Assembly (NCBI RefSeq): GCF_001029445.1 | Contig: NZ_LDOT01000015.1 | Coordinates: forward strand, 1 to 64,000 | Length of the DNA stretch: 64,000 nt | From: Photobacterium aquae | GTDB taxonomy: Bacteria; Pseudomonadota; Gammaproteobacteria; Enterobacterales; Vibrionaceae | Direction: 5' to 3' | Shown here: positions 1 to 8,931 of the stretch, in pieces | Layout: every line of letters starts with the position of its first letter | Numbering within the stretch: position 1 is the stretch's first letter | Position numbers and translations under genes: made by a program | The notes under the pieces: generated by a model | The model's database searches: none | The model's input: only the letters and a program-made list of their open reading frames with translations | Told to the model about the DNA's origin: nothing

Positions 1-102
1 TATCAAGGCAATCAAGGTGACCCTTTACACTTGGCATTTTTGGTATAGAGTTCGGTGCGCTCTGCTGGTTCAGTGTGGGGCACCTTATTGCAGGCGTTAT
101 GT
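1..102 (+). other. attC recombination site of a gene cassette
   Basis: This is a Vibrio-type attC. The left arm (TATCAAGGCAATCAAGGTG) pairs with the right arm (CACCTTATTGC, then AGGCGTTATG) with one extra-helical C, as in functional attC sites. The centre carries the common CTTGGCATTTTTGGT stretch. The right core GTTATGT lies at 96-102. The left core reads TATC rather than TAAC, so the site may be slightly degenerate or begin just outside the window. It marks the border of the first cassette in the window. Confidence 0.8.
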
Positions 103-114
103 ACTAAGAAGAAA

Positions 115-654
115 ATGAAAGAATTAAGTTTAATTTTACGACAAGCAACTAATCAAATTGATCAGAATTACTTCCACTTGAACATTGATGGGGGAGATCC
201 GGTTTATAGAGAACGGGTCTATTGCTACGAGTTATACCATCAAATGAGATTAAAGTGGCCGCCCAGAACGGAGTACTATTTGAATGGAGAGATAGATAAG
301 GCTGCTCATCCAATTTTAAAGTCTCTTAAATCTGATCATATAAAGCCTGATTTATTGGTACACAAACCGGGTTACATGTCAGGAAACCATGCAATTATTG
401 AGGTTAAACACCAAAATGCTCAACCCAGAGGAATAATAAAAGACTTGGAGTCTCTGTCTGTATTTCTGAATGTTGTAGGTTATGAGCGAGCTATATATCT
501 TGTGTATGGCTATGATATTGATCCTGTTAAGTTTAGTTCTAAGATTGCTCATTACTCTCGGGCAGTTAAAAAGTTAGGGTGTATAGAACTTTGGTACCAT
601 ATGTCAGATTCGAGTGAAGCATTTCATTATTGCACTCTATTGGCACGTACATAA
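115..654 (+). CDS. PD-(D/E)XK nuclease-like cassette protein
   Basis: A 179-residue soluble protein encoded directly after an attC core. I chose the ATG at 115, because the reading frame upstream of it runs back through the attC. A PD-(D/E)XK-like signature is visible: Glu39 in a YELYHQMR helix, Asp79 in PDLLVH, and Glu96-x-Lys98 in IIEVK. Proteins with this pattern are frequent in integron cassettes and are often mislabelled 'methionyl-tRNA formyltransferase-like'. The motif suggests a nuclease-fold protein, but catalytic activity is inferred, not shown. The gene stops just before TAACAAACG, the 5' end of an attC that an ISA remnant interrupts. Confidence 0.7.
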   Translation: MKELSLILRQATNQIDQNYFHLNIDGGDPVYRERVYCYELYHQMRLKWPPRTEYYLNGEIDKAAHPILKSLKSDHIKPDLLVHKPGYMSGNHAIIEVKHQNAQPRGIIKDLESLSVFLNVVGYERAIYLVYGYDIDPVKFSSKIAHYSRAVKKLGCIELWYHMSDSSEAFHYCTLLART

Positions 655-1974
<1,320 letters not shown>

Positions 1975-2160
1975 ACCTTTGCTCGAGATATTGTTTTGTG
2001 GATCAGGGGGTTGCCATTGGTATCCTCGCCGTGGATACTGAAGGAATGTTTGGCTAAATCAATGCCATAAATAGAAAGTGACATGGTGGCCTCCGAACGT
2101 TTTCTTACACAGACTCACCAAGTGTGGCAGAGTTTGGATGAGGGGGAGTCCATGTCATTC
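1975..2160 (-). mobile_element. ISB left-end remnant
   Basis: Close match to 6730-6917 of the intact ISB: the start of the transposase gene on the minus strand (MSLSIYGIDLAK, start codon complement near 2082), the short upstream region and the terminal GGGGGAGTCCATGTCATTC. It ends against GTTAACT at 2161, the core-site position of a cassette. Only the first roughly 35 codons remain. Confidence 0.85.
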
Positions 2161-2340
2161 GTTAACTCGTAAATGTCAGTTTGCACTGAAACTATGGCAT
2201 GGAATACTTAAATATCAAACTTAATTGTTACATACTTTCTTGCTTTCAATCCCACTAATTGTTTTAAAGTTCATGTTTTTGTTGGGTAAAGAAGTTAATT
2301 TCAATAAGGTTAACTATCTTTACTATTGATGATGTTAACC

Positions 2341-2841
2341 ATGAAAAAACTGATATTAATTATTTGTTTGATGTTACCTTGTGTAGCCTTTGCTAGTAAT
2401 AATCAACTACATTTATCAAAAGGCCTCAATGTAAACTATGATGAACCAAAATCTTTGGTTCATTCTGGTGACTTGCTCATATTTAAGTATGATGATTGGT
2501 ATTTTTCACATGAATTAGTAGATGCTAAAAATTATTATCAGCCGGTTGATCTAACTGATGTTGATGTGGATTTTTTTCAATCATTGTTTTTCATTGAGAA
2601 AAGAAAGCAGTTGCCCGAATGGTTGAGTTTAATTTCATCTGAATTGTCAAGTTCGTTTGGAATTAAAAATGATAATAAAGACGTGAAAAAATTAGATCAG
2701 ATGACAGTTTTGGGTGCTTACTCTAACGAATATGGTCAAGGTAATATTTTTATTATAGATGGTTCTCAAATTCACCATATAAACATCAATGGTTTAGAAG
2801 CAAATTATAAAAATGTTTTCAATTCAATTATGAGTAAATAA
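2341..2841 (+). CDS. Small secreted protein, unknown family (cassette cargo)
   Basis: About 166 residues. The N-terminus MKKLILIICLMLPCVAFAS is a classical signal peptide with cleavage after AFA, so the product is exported. I prefer the ATG at 2341 because it gives a canonical signal peptide. ATGs at 2326, 2329 and 2332 are in frame and would add up to five residues. The mature part is rich in Asp, Asn and Lys, and I recognise no domain. The stop codon overlaps the spacer before the next gene by one base (TAAGATG), so the two are probably translated together. The gene lies between an ISB remnant and another ISB remnant, in cassette position. Confidence 0.65.
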   Translation: MKKLILIICLMLPCVAFASNNQLHLSKGLNVNYDEPKSLVHSGDLLIFKYDDWYFSHELVDAKNYYQPVDLTDVDVDFFQSLFFIEKRKQLPEWLSLISSELSSSFGIKNDNKDVKKLDQMTVLGAYSNEYGQGNIFIIDGSQIHHININGLEANYKNVFNSIMSK

Positions 2842-2842
2842 G

Positions 2843-3169
2843 ATGAGTCTAACTACTACAGAGCAGAATGATTTACGAACTTTTCTAGTTAAAATTTATG
2901 GCCCTCAAGCTAATGAGTGGCCAGTTAATGATGAGATGTTTAATCTTACATATAAGTTGTTGTCTGAATCAAAGAAATGTTCAGATGTAATGGATTTAGT
3001 ACCTAGGCCTATGCCCATTGGTGCAAACCCAGCTAAATGGTTGGCAAAAGAAGTTCGTAGTATGATACTTAGACAAATAAAAGAACGAAAAGGACATTAC
3101 GCGATATGTGTAAAATCTACATCATTACGAATGAAAAATGAGTTTAACCTGAAAGCTGCTGGACTTTAG
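2843..3169 (+). CDS. Hypothetical soluble protein, second gene of a cassette
   Basis: A 108-residue protein starting one base after the upstream secreted-protein gene. It has no signal peptide or membrane segment. It contains a central LVPRPMPIGANPAKWLAKEVRSM stretch, split here for reference only, and a basic C-terminus. I do not recognise the family. Close spacing to a secreted partner resembles an effector/immunity or toxin/antitoxin pair, but nothing else supports that. The C-terminus may have been altered by the element that begins at about 3172. Confidence 0.55.
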   Translation: MSLTTTEQNDLRTFLVKIYGPQANEWPVNDEMFNLTYKLLSESKKCSDVMDLVPRPMPIGANPAKWLAKEVRSMILRQIKERKGHYAICVKSTSLRMKNEFNLKAAGL

Positions 3170-3180
3170 GCGAATAGGCG

Positions 3181-3731
3181 AATAAACAAGACACCCATAC
3201 TTTTGGGTGACGATCCCGAACTCAGCCATGACGGCCCAGATCTGGTTAAAGAGTGCAGTGCGTTCATGACCCCAGTTGTTGCGGGCCCGGTGGAGCATCA
3301 ATATAGATTGTTGCTCGGCGGATTTGATTTTAACGAAGCGCGTTGAAGGACGGGTGACAGCCACACAAATGGCAACCGCATCATTGAGGTCATTCTTGGC
3401 ACTCGTTATGAAAGGCGGCACATATTTGGAGGCCATGATCTTGGCAGTATGGCCGAGCTTGGTTAATTTCTGCGCCCAGTAATGGGAACTGCCGCAGGCT
3501 TCCATTCCGACAATGACAAGCGGCAAGTTAACAAAGAATATGAGTACTTTTGCTCGAGATATTGTTTTGTGGATCAGGGTGTTGCCATTGGCATCCTTGC
3601 CGTGGATACTGAAGGAATATTTAGCTAAATCAATGCCATAGATAGAAAGTGACATGGCGGCCTCCGAACGTTTTCTTACTTAGACTCACTAAGTGTGGCA
3701 GAGTCTTGATGAGGGGGAGTCCATGTCATTC
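3181..3731 (-). mobile_element. ISB left-end remnant fused to RAYT tag
   Basis: Bases 3206-3731 match the intact ISB (about 6395-6917) and encode the first roughly 150 residues of its transposase on the minus strand with a few substitutions. The homology ends at about 3206 in the 25-base RAYT tag (3181-3205). The element end GGGGGAGTCCATGTCATTC abuts the cassette core GTTAGGT (3732-3738). The truncated reading frame runs 3655 to 3125 on the minus strand and is not a functional transposase. Confidence 0.85.
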
Positions 3732-3738
3732 GTTAGGT
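3732..3738 (+). other. Cassette core site GTTAGGT
   Basis: A perfect GTTRRRY core immediately after an ISB terminus and 13 bases before the start codon of the GrpB-family gene. It is the residual 3' end of an attC whose remainder has been replaced by ISB. Confidence 0.65.
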
Positions 3739-3751
3739 AAATGGAGGAACA

Positions 3752-4273
3752 ATGAGTTCGAGGGTAATTGAAGTTGTAGACTATCGACCTTCATGGGCCA
3801 ATGAATTTAGCGATGAAAAGGTGTTGCTAGAATCGGCCTTGAATTCAGCTAATGTAGTGGCAATTCATCACATTGGTAGTACTTCAGTCAAAGGTCTTTG
3901 TGCGAAACCAATCATCGATATTCTTGTTGAAGTGAAATCACTAGAAGAATTGGACAAGAACAATAATCTGATGGAGTCGCTTGGGTATGAAGTTAAAGGT
4001 GAATTTGGTATAGCAGGTAGGCGTTATTTTCAAAAAGGTGGCATACAAAGAAGTCACCAAGTACATGCTTTTTTAGTTGGGTCTCCAGAAGCAAATAGGC
4101 ATATTGCATTTCGTGACTACTTGATTCAATTTCCAGAAATAGCGTTGCATTATGGTAATTTGAAGCGAGAAGGTGCTTCAATTTGTAACAACGATATTGG
4201 TGTATATTGCAATCATAAAGACAGTTTTATAAAGGAGCATGAGGCAAACGCACTACGCTGGAGATTTACCTAA
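3752..4273 (+). CDS. GrpB-family (UPF0157) nucleotidyltransferase-fold protein
   Basis: A 173-residue protein with the GrpB/UPF0157 signature: VVDYRPSWANEF at the N-terminus, HHIGSTSVKGLCAKPIIDIL at residues 40-59, and RSHQVHAF further on. The family has a nucleotidyltransferase-like fold. It is a frequent integron-cassette and accessory-genome cargo with no settled cellular role. AATGGAGGAACA before the ATG is a good ribosome binding site. The stop codon TAA is the first triplet of TAACAAACG, the attC 5' arm into which ISA is inserted. That is typical compact cassette layout. Confidence 0.9.
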   Translation: MSSRVIEVVDYRPSWANEFSDEKVLLESALNSANVVAIHHIGSTSVKGLCAKPIIDILVEVKSLEELDKNNNLMESLGYEVKGEFGIAGRRYFQKGGIQRSHQVHAFLVGSPEANRHIAFRDYLIQFPEIALHYGNLKREGASICNNDIGVYCNHKDSFIKEHEANALRWRFT

Positions 4274-4295
4274 CAAACGACTATGGCGTCAATAG

Positions 4296-5252
4296 CTAAT
4301 TTCTGGCTATGTTTTCGTTCCACATGACGCCATCTCGAATCATCGAATTTAAGATCACAACCATCTTTCTTACACACGCAATAATGGCGACTTTTTTCGG
4401 TTTTCCTGCATCTAAAAGTCGCTGGTAAGTAGCTTTAAAAACAGGGTTACACTGCATCGCAGACATCATAGCCATGTAGAGCACGGTGCGTACTTGTGCT
4501 CGTCCCCCCTGAATGACTCGCTTGCCTTTATAGCGTCCACTTTCTCGATTGATGGGGGCAACGCCAATGAGTGCAGCGGCTTGTTTGTTGGTAATAAGCC
4601 CAAGCTCAGGAACGTTGCTAATGATGGATGCAGCTGCGACTTTTCCGATGCCAGGAACGCTCTGCAGAAGACGATTTTTGTTTTGATACTCAGGGCATGA
4701 TTCAATAAGAAATAGGATTTTTTGCTCAGTTTTTTCTATCTGATTTTTAAAGGTCGTGAGCACAGGTTTGATGGTGCTCACAAGATGTTTGGGAAGTGAT
4801 TGTAATCGGTTTTTCTCCATGGTTTGCATGGTCAGCAGTTGATGACGGCGAGCGACTAAATCACTCATTAAACGCATATTTTCAGGTTTCAGTTGCGTCA
4901 GATTAGGTTGAATGGCCTCGCTATAGTGAGCAATGAGTCTAGCATCTAATTTGTCTGTTTTAGCTCGCTGACCAATGGCTCCGGCGAACCGTTTTATATG
5001 TATGGGGTTAGCAATAACAAAGGGAAGTTTTGCTTCTGAACAAGCAATGATGAACGGCATTTCAAGACGTCCAGTTGCTTCGACAACAACGCGCTGTGGG
5101 ACATATTGTTTGATTGTTTTGATGGCCTCTTTGATACCTTTCTCGTCGTTGTTAACAGTAAAAAAGATATCAAGTGGGCGAATGAAAATGTCTAGTTGTG
5201 ACTTACCTGTATCAACACCGACATGAATGTTTTGATGTGTGCTTGTATGCAT
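4296..5252 (-). CDS. IS110-family transposase (ISA)
   Basis: A 318-residue DEDD-type recombinase. The N-terminal RuvC-like domain shows HVGVDTGKSQLDIF (first Asp), VVVEATGR (Glu) and TDKLDARLIAHY (the KxDxxDA-type Asp pair). The C-terminal Transposase_20 domain shows LLQSVPGIGKVAAASIIS and ALIGVAPINRESG followed by the conserved serine region of IS110 recombinases. Length and layout fit a complete enzyme. It would cut and join attC DNA under guidance of a bridge RNA encoded upstream at about 5253-5464. It appears intact and is the likely parent of the other ISA remnants in the window. Confidence 0.92.
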   Translation of the reverse strand: MHTSTHQNIHVGVDTGKSQLDIFIRPLDIFFTVNNDEKGIKEAIKTIKQYVPQRVVVEATGRLEMPFIIACSEAKLPFVIANPIHIKRFAGAIGQRAKTDKLDARLIAHYSEAIQPNLTQLKPENMRLMSDLVARRHQLLTMQTMEKNRLQSLPKHLVSTIKPVLTTFKNQIEKTEQKILFLIESCPEYQNKNRLLQSVPGIGKVAAASIISNVPELGLITNKQAAALIGVAPINRESGRYKGKRVIQGGRAQVRTVLYMAMMSAMQCNPVFKATYQRLLDAGKPKKVAIIACVRKMVVILNSMIRDGVMWNENIARN

Positions 5253-5464
5253 AATAAGCTAACTCTTGCTTGCGAAATGCGGGTTCGAGACCCAGTCGAC
5301 TATTCGAGGTTGATGCTTGGAGTCCTATGCGGCGTTCATGTTTGTTATCGGTCTCTCGACAGAGGAGCCAGCGTTCAAACGAACTACCGCATAAGATGCT
5401 TTAGTTGCAGCTAAAGCTTGGGTCTCACGTTACCCAAATGACAAGCTTATTATCCATACAAGCA
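5253..5464 (-). ncRNA. Candidate bridge RNA region of ISA
   Basis: The non-coding stretch upstream of the ISA transposase, where IS110-group elements encode their guide RNA. It can form several hairpins: GGGTtcgagACCC at 5281-5293, GGTCTCT/AGAGGAGCC at 5350-5369, GCTTTAG/CTAAAGC at 5398-5417 and TTGGGT/ACCCAA at 5418-5437. On the minus strand 5340-5347 reads TAACAAAC, identical to the target-side flank at 4271-4278. Function is inferred from position, structure and this match. No expression evidence is available. Confidence 0.45.
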
Positions 5465-5569
5465 TTTAAGAGTGATTCGCCACGCTTGGCATTTTTGGTT
5501 TGGGTCAAGTTCAGTGATTACGGTGTTAAAATTGAGTTTAGTGGTCGCGTGGCTCACACCTTAATGCGG
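5465..5569 (+). other. attC body, isolated between ISA and ISB
   Basis: The bulk of a Vibrio-type attC: GCATTTAAGAGTGATTCGC, CACGCTTGGCATTTTTGG, then GTGGTCGCGTGGCTCAC and ACCTTAATGCGG. Removing ISA on the left and ISB on the right restores TAACAA...GCATTTAAG...CCTTAATGCGG-CGTTAGAA, a full attC with pairing arms. The site is therefore interrupted at both ends and should not recombine normally. Confidence 0.85.
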
Positions 5570-5587
5570 CTACATGGACTCCCCCGG

Positions 5588-5824
5588 TTGTCAACAACAG
5601 CTGCCGATAAGATAAGGTTTGGGACTGCCGCTCTACATTCGGTCTGTTTATTGGCTTATTTGCCATGACCCTGATGACACTACGCGGTTGCGGTTCCTCA
5701 TTCGTTAGAAGGCATCTGACGTGCCCGCCGCATTATCAGGTTTTCCCGCAAGTGGTCTTAACCTTATTTCATCATTGGCTATTGCATTGACCCGGTGAAG
5801 GTGTATTGCTCTTACGCTTGGTGA
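5588..5824 (-). ncRNA. Candidate seekRNA/bridge RNA of ISB
   Basis: The non-coding region after the transposase stop, where IS1111 elements encode a short guide RNA. Two segments match the target: 5699-5710 reads CATTCGTTAGAA, identical to the junction and target at 6913-6924. Bases 5727-5735 read GCCGCATTA, the reverse complement of TAATGCGGC at 5562-5570 on the other flank. In the minus-strand RNA the first segment is complementary to one target half and the second is identical to the other half, as a guide loop should be. RNA ends are not determined. Confidence 0.6.
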
Positions 5825-6841
5825 TTAAACAGCGACTTGGTATTCCGTATCATTGCGCAGTAGCGACCAGATAATACGGGCGTTCTTGGCCGCAAGTGCC
5901 ACAATCGCCCGTTTTAGGCCCCGCCTCTCGACAAGCCCTTTGCACCAGAGACTGAGGCGATCGGTCTTGTTGCCGATATTGGTAATGGCGGCACGAGCAC
6001 CGTGAACCAGTAACGTTCTTAGGTATTTATCGCCTTTTTTGGTGATCCGCCCGAGCCTCGGTTTACCGCCGGTGGAATACTGGGTAGGCACTAACTCAAG
6101 CCAAGCGGCAAAGTCACGGCCTTTGTCGAACTGCTCGCCCTTGCCGATGCTGGCGATAACGACCGTCGCCGTAATTGGTCCAACACCTGCAACCTTCATG
6201 ATTTTTTGTGCATTGTTGCTGTGGTTTACCAACATATCAAAGCAGCGTTCTTGGTCAGCAATGCGTTGGTTGATAGAGAGCAGGTGATCATAGCAGTCAG
6301 CTAAGATTGCACGGGCTAAATCCGGTAGCTGATTCTCGGCGTCTTCCAGTACGTGTCCGATATTTGCTTGCAGTGCATGGCGGCCTTTGGGGGCGATGAT
6401 ACCGAACTCAGCCATGACAGCCCGGATCTGGTTAAGGAGTGCTGTGCGTTCGTGAACCCAGTTATCGCGGGCCCGGTGGAGCATCAATATGGATTGTTGC
6501 TCGGCGGATTTGATTTTAACGAAGCGTGTTGAAGGACGGGTGACAGCCACACAAATGGCAACCGCATCATTGAGGTCGTTCTTGGCACCCGTCCTGAAAG
6601 GCGCCACATATTTAGAGGCCATGATTTTGGCGGTATGCCCGAGCTTGGTTAATTCCCGCGCCCAGTAATGGGAACTACCACAGGCCTCCATTCCGACAAT
6701 GGCAGGCGGCAAATTGGCAAAGAATGTGAGTACTTTTGCTCGAGATATTGTTTTGTGGATCAGGGTGTTGCCATTGGTATCCTCGCCGTGGATACTGAAG
6801 GAATGTTTGGCTAAATCAATGCTATAAATAGAAAGTGACAT
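5825..6841 (-). CDS. IS110/IS1111-family transposase (ISB)
   Basis: A 338-residue DEDD recombinase. N-terminal half: IYSIDLAKHSFSIHG (first Asp), VGMEACGSSHYWAREL (Glu), KNDLNDAVAICVA (Asp pair). C-terminal half: MKVAGVGPITATVVIASIG, FAAWLELVPTQYSTGGK and LGRITKKGDKYLRTLLVHGA, which are typical of the IS1111 subgroup Transposase_20 domain. Full length and uninterrupted. The first part is repeated in the truncated copies at 1975-2160, 3206-3731 and 7792-8315. It inserts into attC cores, presumably guided by the RNA encoded at 5588-5824. Confidence 0.93.
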   Translation of the reverse strand: MSLSIYSIDLAKHSFSIHGEDTNGNTLIHKTISRAKVLTFFANLPPAIVGMEACGSSHYWARELTKLGHTAKIMASKYVAPFRTGAKNDLNDAVAICVAVTRPSTRFVKIKSAEQQSILMLHRARDNWVHERTALLNQIRAVMAEFGIIAPKGRHALQANIGHVLEDAENQLPDLARAILADCYDHLLSINQRIADQERCFDMLVNHSNNAQKIMKVAGVGPITATVVIASIGKGEQFDKGRDFAAWLELVPTQYSTGGKPRLGRITKKGDKYLRTLLVHGARAAITNIGNKTDRLSLWCKGLVERRGLKRAIVALAAKNARIIWSLLRNDTEYQVAV

Positions 6842-6938
6842 GGTGGCCTCCGAACGTTTTCTTACTCAGACTCACCAAGTGTGGCAGAGTCTTGATGAGG
6901 GGATGTCCATGTCATTCGTTAGAACTAGGGAGAGTTTT

Positions 6939-7334
6939 GTGCCATTGAAGGATTATTCTGAGGAAGAAGATTATTATTCTCAAGGTTTCGAAAAGACCGG
7001 AGTTGTTTCGGTATGGATTGGTTTACTTGATGACGCTTGGAATTCAGAAGATATTGATGTTTTACAGGATCTGTGTGGTGTCGGCTACTACGACTTAAGC
7101 AATCAAGAGAGTGAGTGCTTCGACTATCAGCTGGTGCCAATTTCTAAGTTGCTTGGCAATCTTTCTTATTCAGGTTCATTTTCATCCGAGGTAATGAAAG
7201 TGGCTGAGTCAAAGGCTCTACAAGAAGCTAGGTGGGCTGTTCAGCAATACGACTTTGCATATAATCCAAGCAAGGTTCGCCGCAGTATTGCTAGCGATCC
7301 AAAATTCATTGGAGTGTTCAGCTATGAAATCTAG
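6939..7334 (+). CDS. Imm22-like putative immunity protein (cassette cargo)
   Basis: About 131 residues from a GTG at 6939, preceded by AGGGAGAG. The longer frame from 6840 starts inside the ISB end and is not the native start. The pattern GVVSVWIG near the N-terminus, then an acidic middle with GVGYYDLS and a C-terminal KALQEARWAVQQYDFAYN helix, resembles the Imm22 family of polymorphic-toxin immunity proteins. No partner toxin is adjacent, so it would be an orphan immunity gene. The assignment rests on pattern memory and is moderate. The cassette core GTTAGAA at 6918-6924 lies just upstream and an intact attC lies just downstream. Confidence 0.5.
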   Translation: MPLKDYSEEEDYYSQGFEKTGVVSVWIGLLDDAWNSEDIDVLQDLCGVGYYDLSNQESECFDYQLVPISKLLGNLSYSGSFSSEVMKVAESKALQEARWAVQQYDFAYNPSKVRRSIASDPKFIGVFSYEI

Positions 7335-7348
7335 CGCGTCATTGGTTA

Positions 7349-7403
7349 TAACAAGGTCAGGCAAGGCTACACAAAAAACGCGTGCTTGCTGCCAGCGTTA
7401 TGT
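7349..7403 (+). other. Short complete attC site
   Basis: Starts TAACAAGG and ends with the core GTTATGT (7397-7403). Inner arms CAGGCAAG and CTTGCTG pair with one extra-helical G, which is the strand-selection feature of attC sites. About 55 bases long. It is the only attC in this window that is not interrupted by an insertion sequence, apart from the one at the left edge. Confidence 0.75.
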
Positions 7404-7455
7404 GTCAACGCAAAAAAACACAAATTAGTATGAGTAATATCTAAGGAGAGATATT

Positions 7456-7737
7456 GTGGAGTGGTCAGTTTTAATACTATTTGTGTTGTTGATATTCATC
7501 GGCCACAGAGAATTATCTGCGATGAAGTACAAGCATAAATTATTGGAACGCAAGATAGATTTCTTACTTGAATGTTCTGGGGTGTCATTAGATAAACACT
7601 TTGCTGTGCCAGTTCAGGTATTAGATGCTGTCAAATCAGGTAACAAGCTAAAAGCGCTCCGGCTTTATCGAGAGGAAACTGGTGCTTCTTTAGCTGATGC
7701 TCGAAAAGTCATCGAAGAACTCTGGCCAGACACATAA
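7456..7737 (+). CDS. Membrane-anchored protein with L7/L12 C-terminal-like domain
   Basis: 93 residues from a GTG preceded by AAGGAGAG (7443-7450). Residues 1-18 form one membrane segment (WSVLILFVLLIFIGH). Residues 57-91 (VLDAVKSGNKLKALRLYREE then TGASLADARKVIEEL) match the ribosomal protein L7/L12 C-terminal fold as found in many small bacterial proteins of unknown role. The gene sits between a complete attC and a TAACAC sequence that begins the next, IS-disrupted attC. It therefore looks like an ordinary one-gene cassette. Confidence 0.75.
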   Translation: MEWSVLILFVLLIFIGHRELSAMKYKHKLLERKIDFLLECSGVSLDKHFAVPVQVLDAVKSGNKLKALRLYREETGASLADARKVIEELWPDT

Positions 7738-7766
7738 CACATATGAGTCTTCGGGGTATCAAGGAA

Positions 7767-8315
7767 AATAAACAAGACACCCATACTTTTGGGTGATGAT
7801 CCCGAACTCAGCCATGACGGCCCAGATCTGGTTAAGGAGTGCTGTGCGTTCGTGAACCCAGTTATCGCGGGCTCGGTAGAGCATCAATATGGATTGTTGC
7901 TCGGCGGATTTGATTTTAACGAAGCGTGTTGAAGGACGGGTGACAGCCACACAAATGGCAACCGCATCATTGAGGTCGTTTTTGGCACCCGTCCTGAAAG
8001 GCGCCACATATTTGGAGGCCATGATCTTGGCAGTATGGCCGAGCTTGGTTAATTCCCGCGCCCAGTAATGGGAACAACCACAGGCTTCCATTCCGACAAT
8101 GGCAGGCGGCAAATTGGCAAAGAATGTGAGTACTTTTGCTCGAGATATTGTTTTGTGGATCAGGGTGTTGCCATTGGCATCCTCGCCGTGGATACTGAAG
8201 GAATGTTTGGCTAAATCAATGCCATAGATAGAAAGTAACATGGCAGCCTCCGAACGTTTTCTTACTCAGACTCACCAAGTGTGGAAGAGTCTGGATGAGG
8301 GGGGAGTCCATGTCA
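7767..8315 (-). mobile_element. ISB left-end remnant fused to RAYT tag (second instance)
   Basis: Bases 7792-8315 match ISB (about 6395-6917) and encode the first roughly 150 residues of its transposase on the minus strand. The break to the 25-base RAYT tag (7767-7791) is at the same ISB position as at 3205, although the DNA on the far side differs. The element end abuts the core GTTATAA at about 8319. Either one truncated unit was copied to two places or the two cassettes share ancestry. Confidence 0.85.
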
Positions 8316-8452
8316 TTCGTTATAACTCTTTTGTCAGTTTCATTGTTGCACCTTTGATCTTGAAGTGATTCAAGAACAATTAACTTGTTGTTAGTATGGT
8401 TGCTTATTTTGTGAGACCTTTTCGTTCAAACAATTGACGGGGAGGTTTTTCA

Positions 8453-8931
8453 GTGGCAGCACGTCCTAGCTTACTAAAAATGAAAGTGGCTTTTGCAAAG
8501 GTTAACCGAGATGTATCGGACGTTGGTACAATAATTGGTGGTAGAGTGAATCACAATATCAATGTGCTAACACCAGAGCAGGGCGTTTTGAAAATGCATG
8601 TGCAATTCGGATGTCATATGCACTTAATTATGCTGGTTTTAAGGTTCCTTACATTAAAAATAAAACTGTATCTGGTGGACAGGGAAATTGGTATATCTAC
8701 AGAGTAAGGGATTTGATCAGCTTCTTGCATCAAAAGTTTGGTGATCCTGAGGTTGTAATTGAAAATCCCAATGCAAATAAGTTGGCTGCCTACAAAGGCA
8801 TATTGGTCGTTGATGTGGATACTTGGCTAGATGCATCAGGGCATGCAAGTATTTGGACTGGCTCAAGATGTACGGATAGTTGTTACTTCCCACAAGCAAA
8901 GAAGGCGTACTTATGGAAACTAGAAGATTAG
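8453..8931 (+). pseudogene. tae4: Tae4-type T6SS amidase effector, frameshifted
   Basis: From a GTG at 8453 (GGAGG at 8441-8445) the first frame reads ARPSLLKMKVAFAKVNR, SDVGTIIGGRVNHNI, as in Tae4. The homology then moves to another frame at about 8575-8590: FENACAIRMSYALNYAGF, YIYRVRDLISFL, KGILVVDV, ASGHASIW, CYFP. The catalytic Cys (NACAIRMS) and His (GHASIW) of this NlpC/P60-like DL-endopeptidase are both present, in the second frame. One missing base would explain the split. Tae4 cleaves peptidoglycan peptides in rival cells after type VI delivery. As read, the protein cannot be made in one piece. Confidence 0.88.

Larger units (their letters stand above)
4279..5464 (-). mobile_element. 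ISA: complete IS110-type insertion sequence inserted in an attC 5' arm
   Basis: The element lies between TAACAA(ACG) at 4271-4279 and GCATTTAAGAGTGATTCGC at about 5465-5483, which are the two sides of an attC 5' arm. The transposase gene is on the minus strand with only about 17 bases after it and about 210 non-coding bases before it. That is the layout of IS110-group elements, which have no terminal inverted repeats. Two decayed copies (655-864 and 9279-9650) start at the same attC position. Exact ends are uncertain by a few bases. Confidence 0.8.
5570..6917 (-). mobile_element. ISB: complete IS1111-type insertion sequence in an attC 3' core
   Basis: Sub-terminal inverted repeats, the hallmark of the IS1111 group, are present: CATGGACTCCCCC at 5573-5585 and GGGGATGTCCATG at 6900-6912 (one changed base; other copies read GGGGGAGTCCATG). 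Flanks are TAATGCGG on one side and CGTTAGAA on the other, so the element split an attC core. The transposase is on the minus strand, followed by about 250 non-coding bases. This matches the published IS1111-attC group, which targets integron attC sites. It is the only full copy in the window. Confidence 0.88.

Noticed and set aside
5405..5668. Plus-strand frame across the attC body
   Set aside because: Runs through ISA, attC and the ISB end; not a gene.
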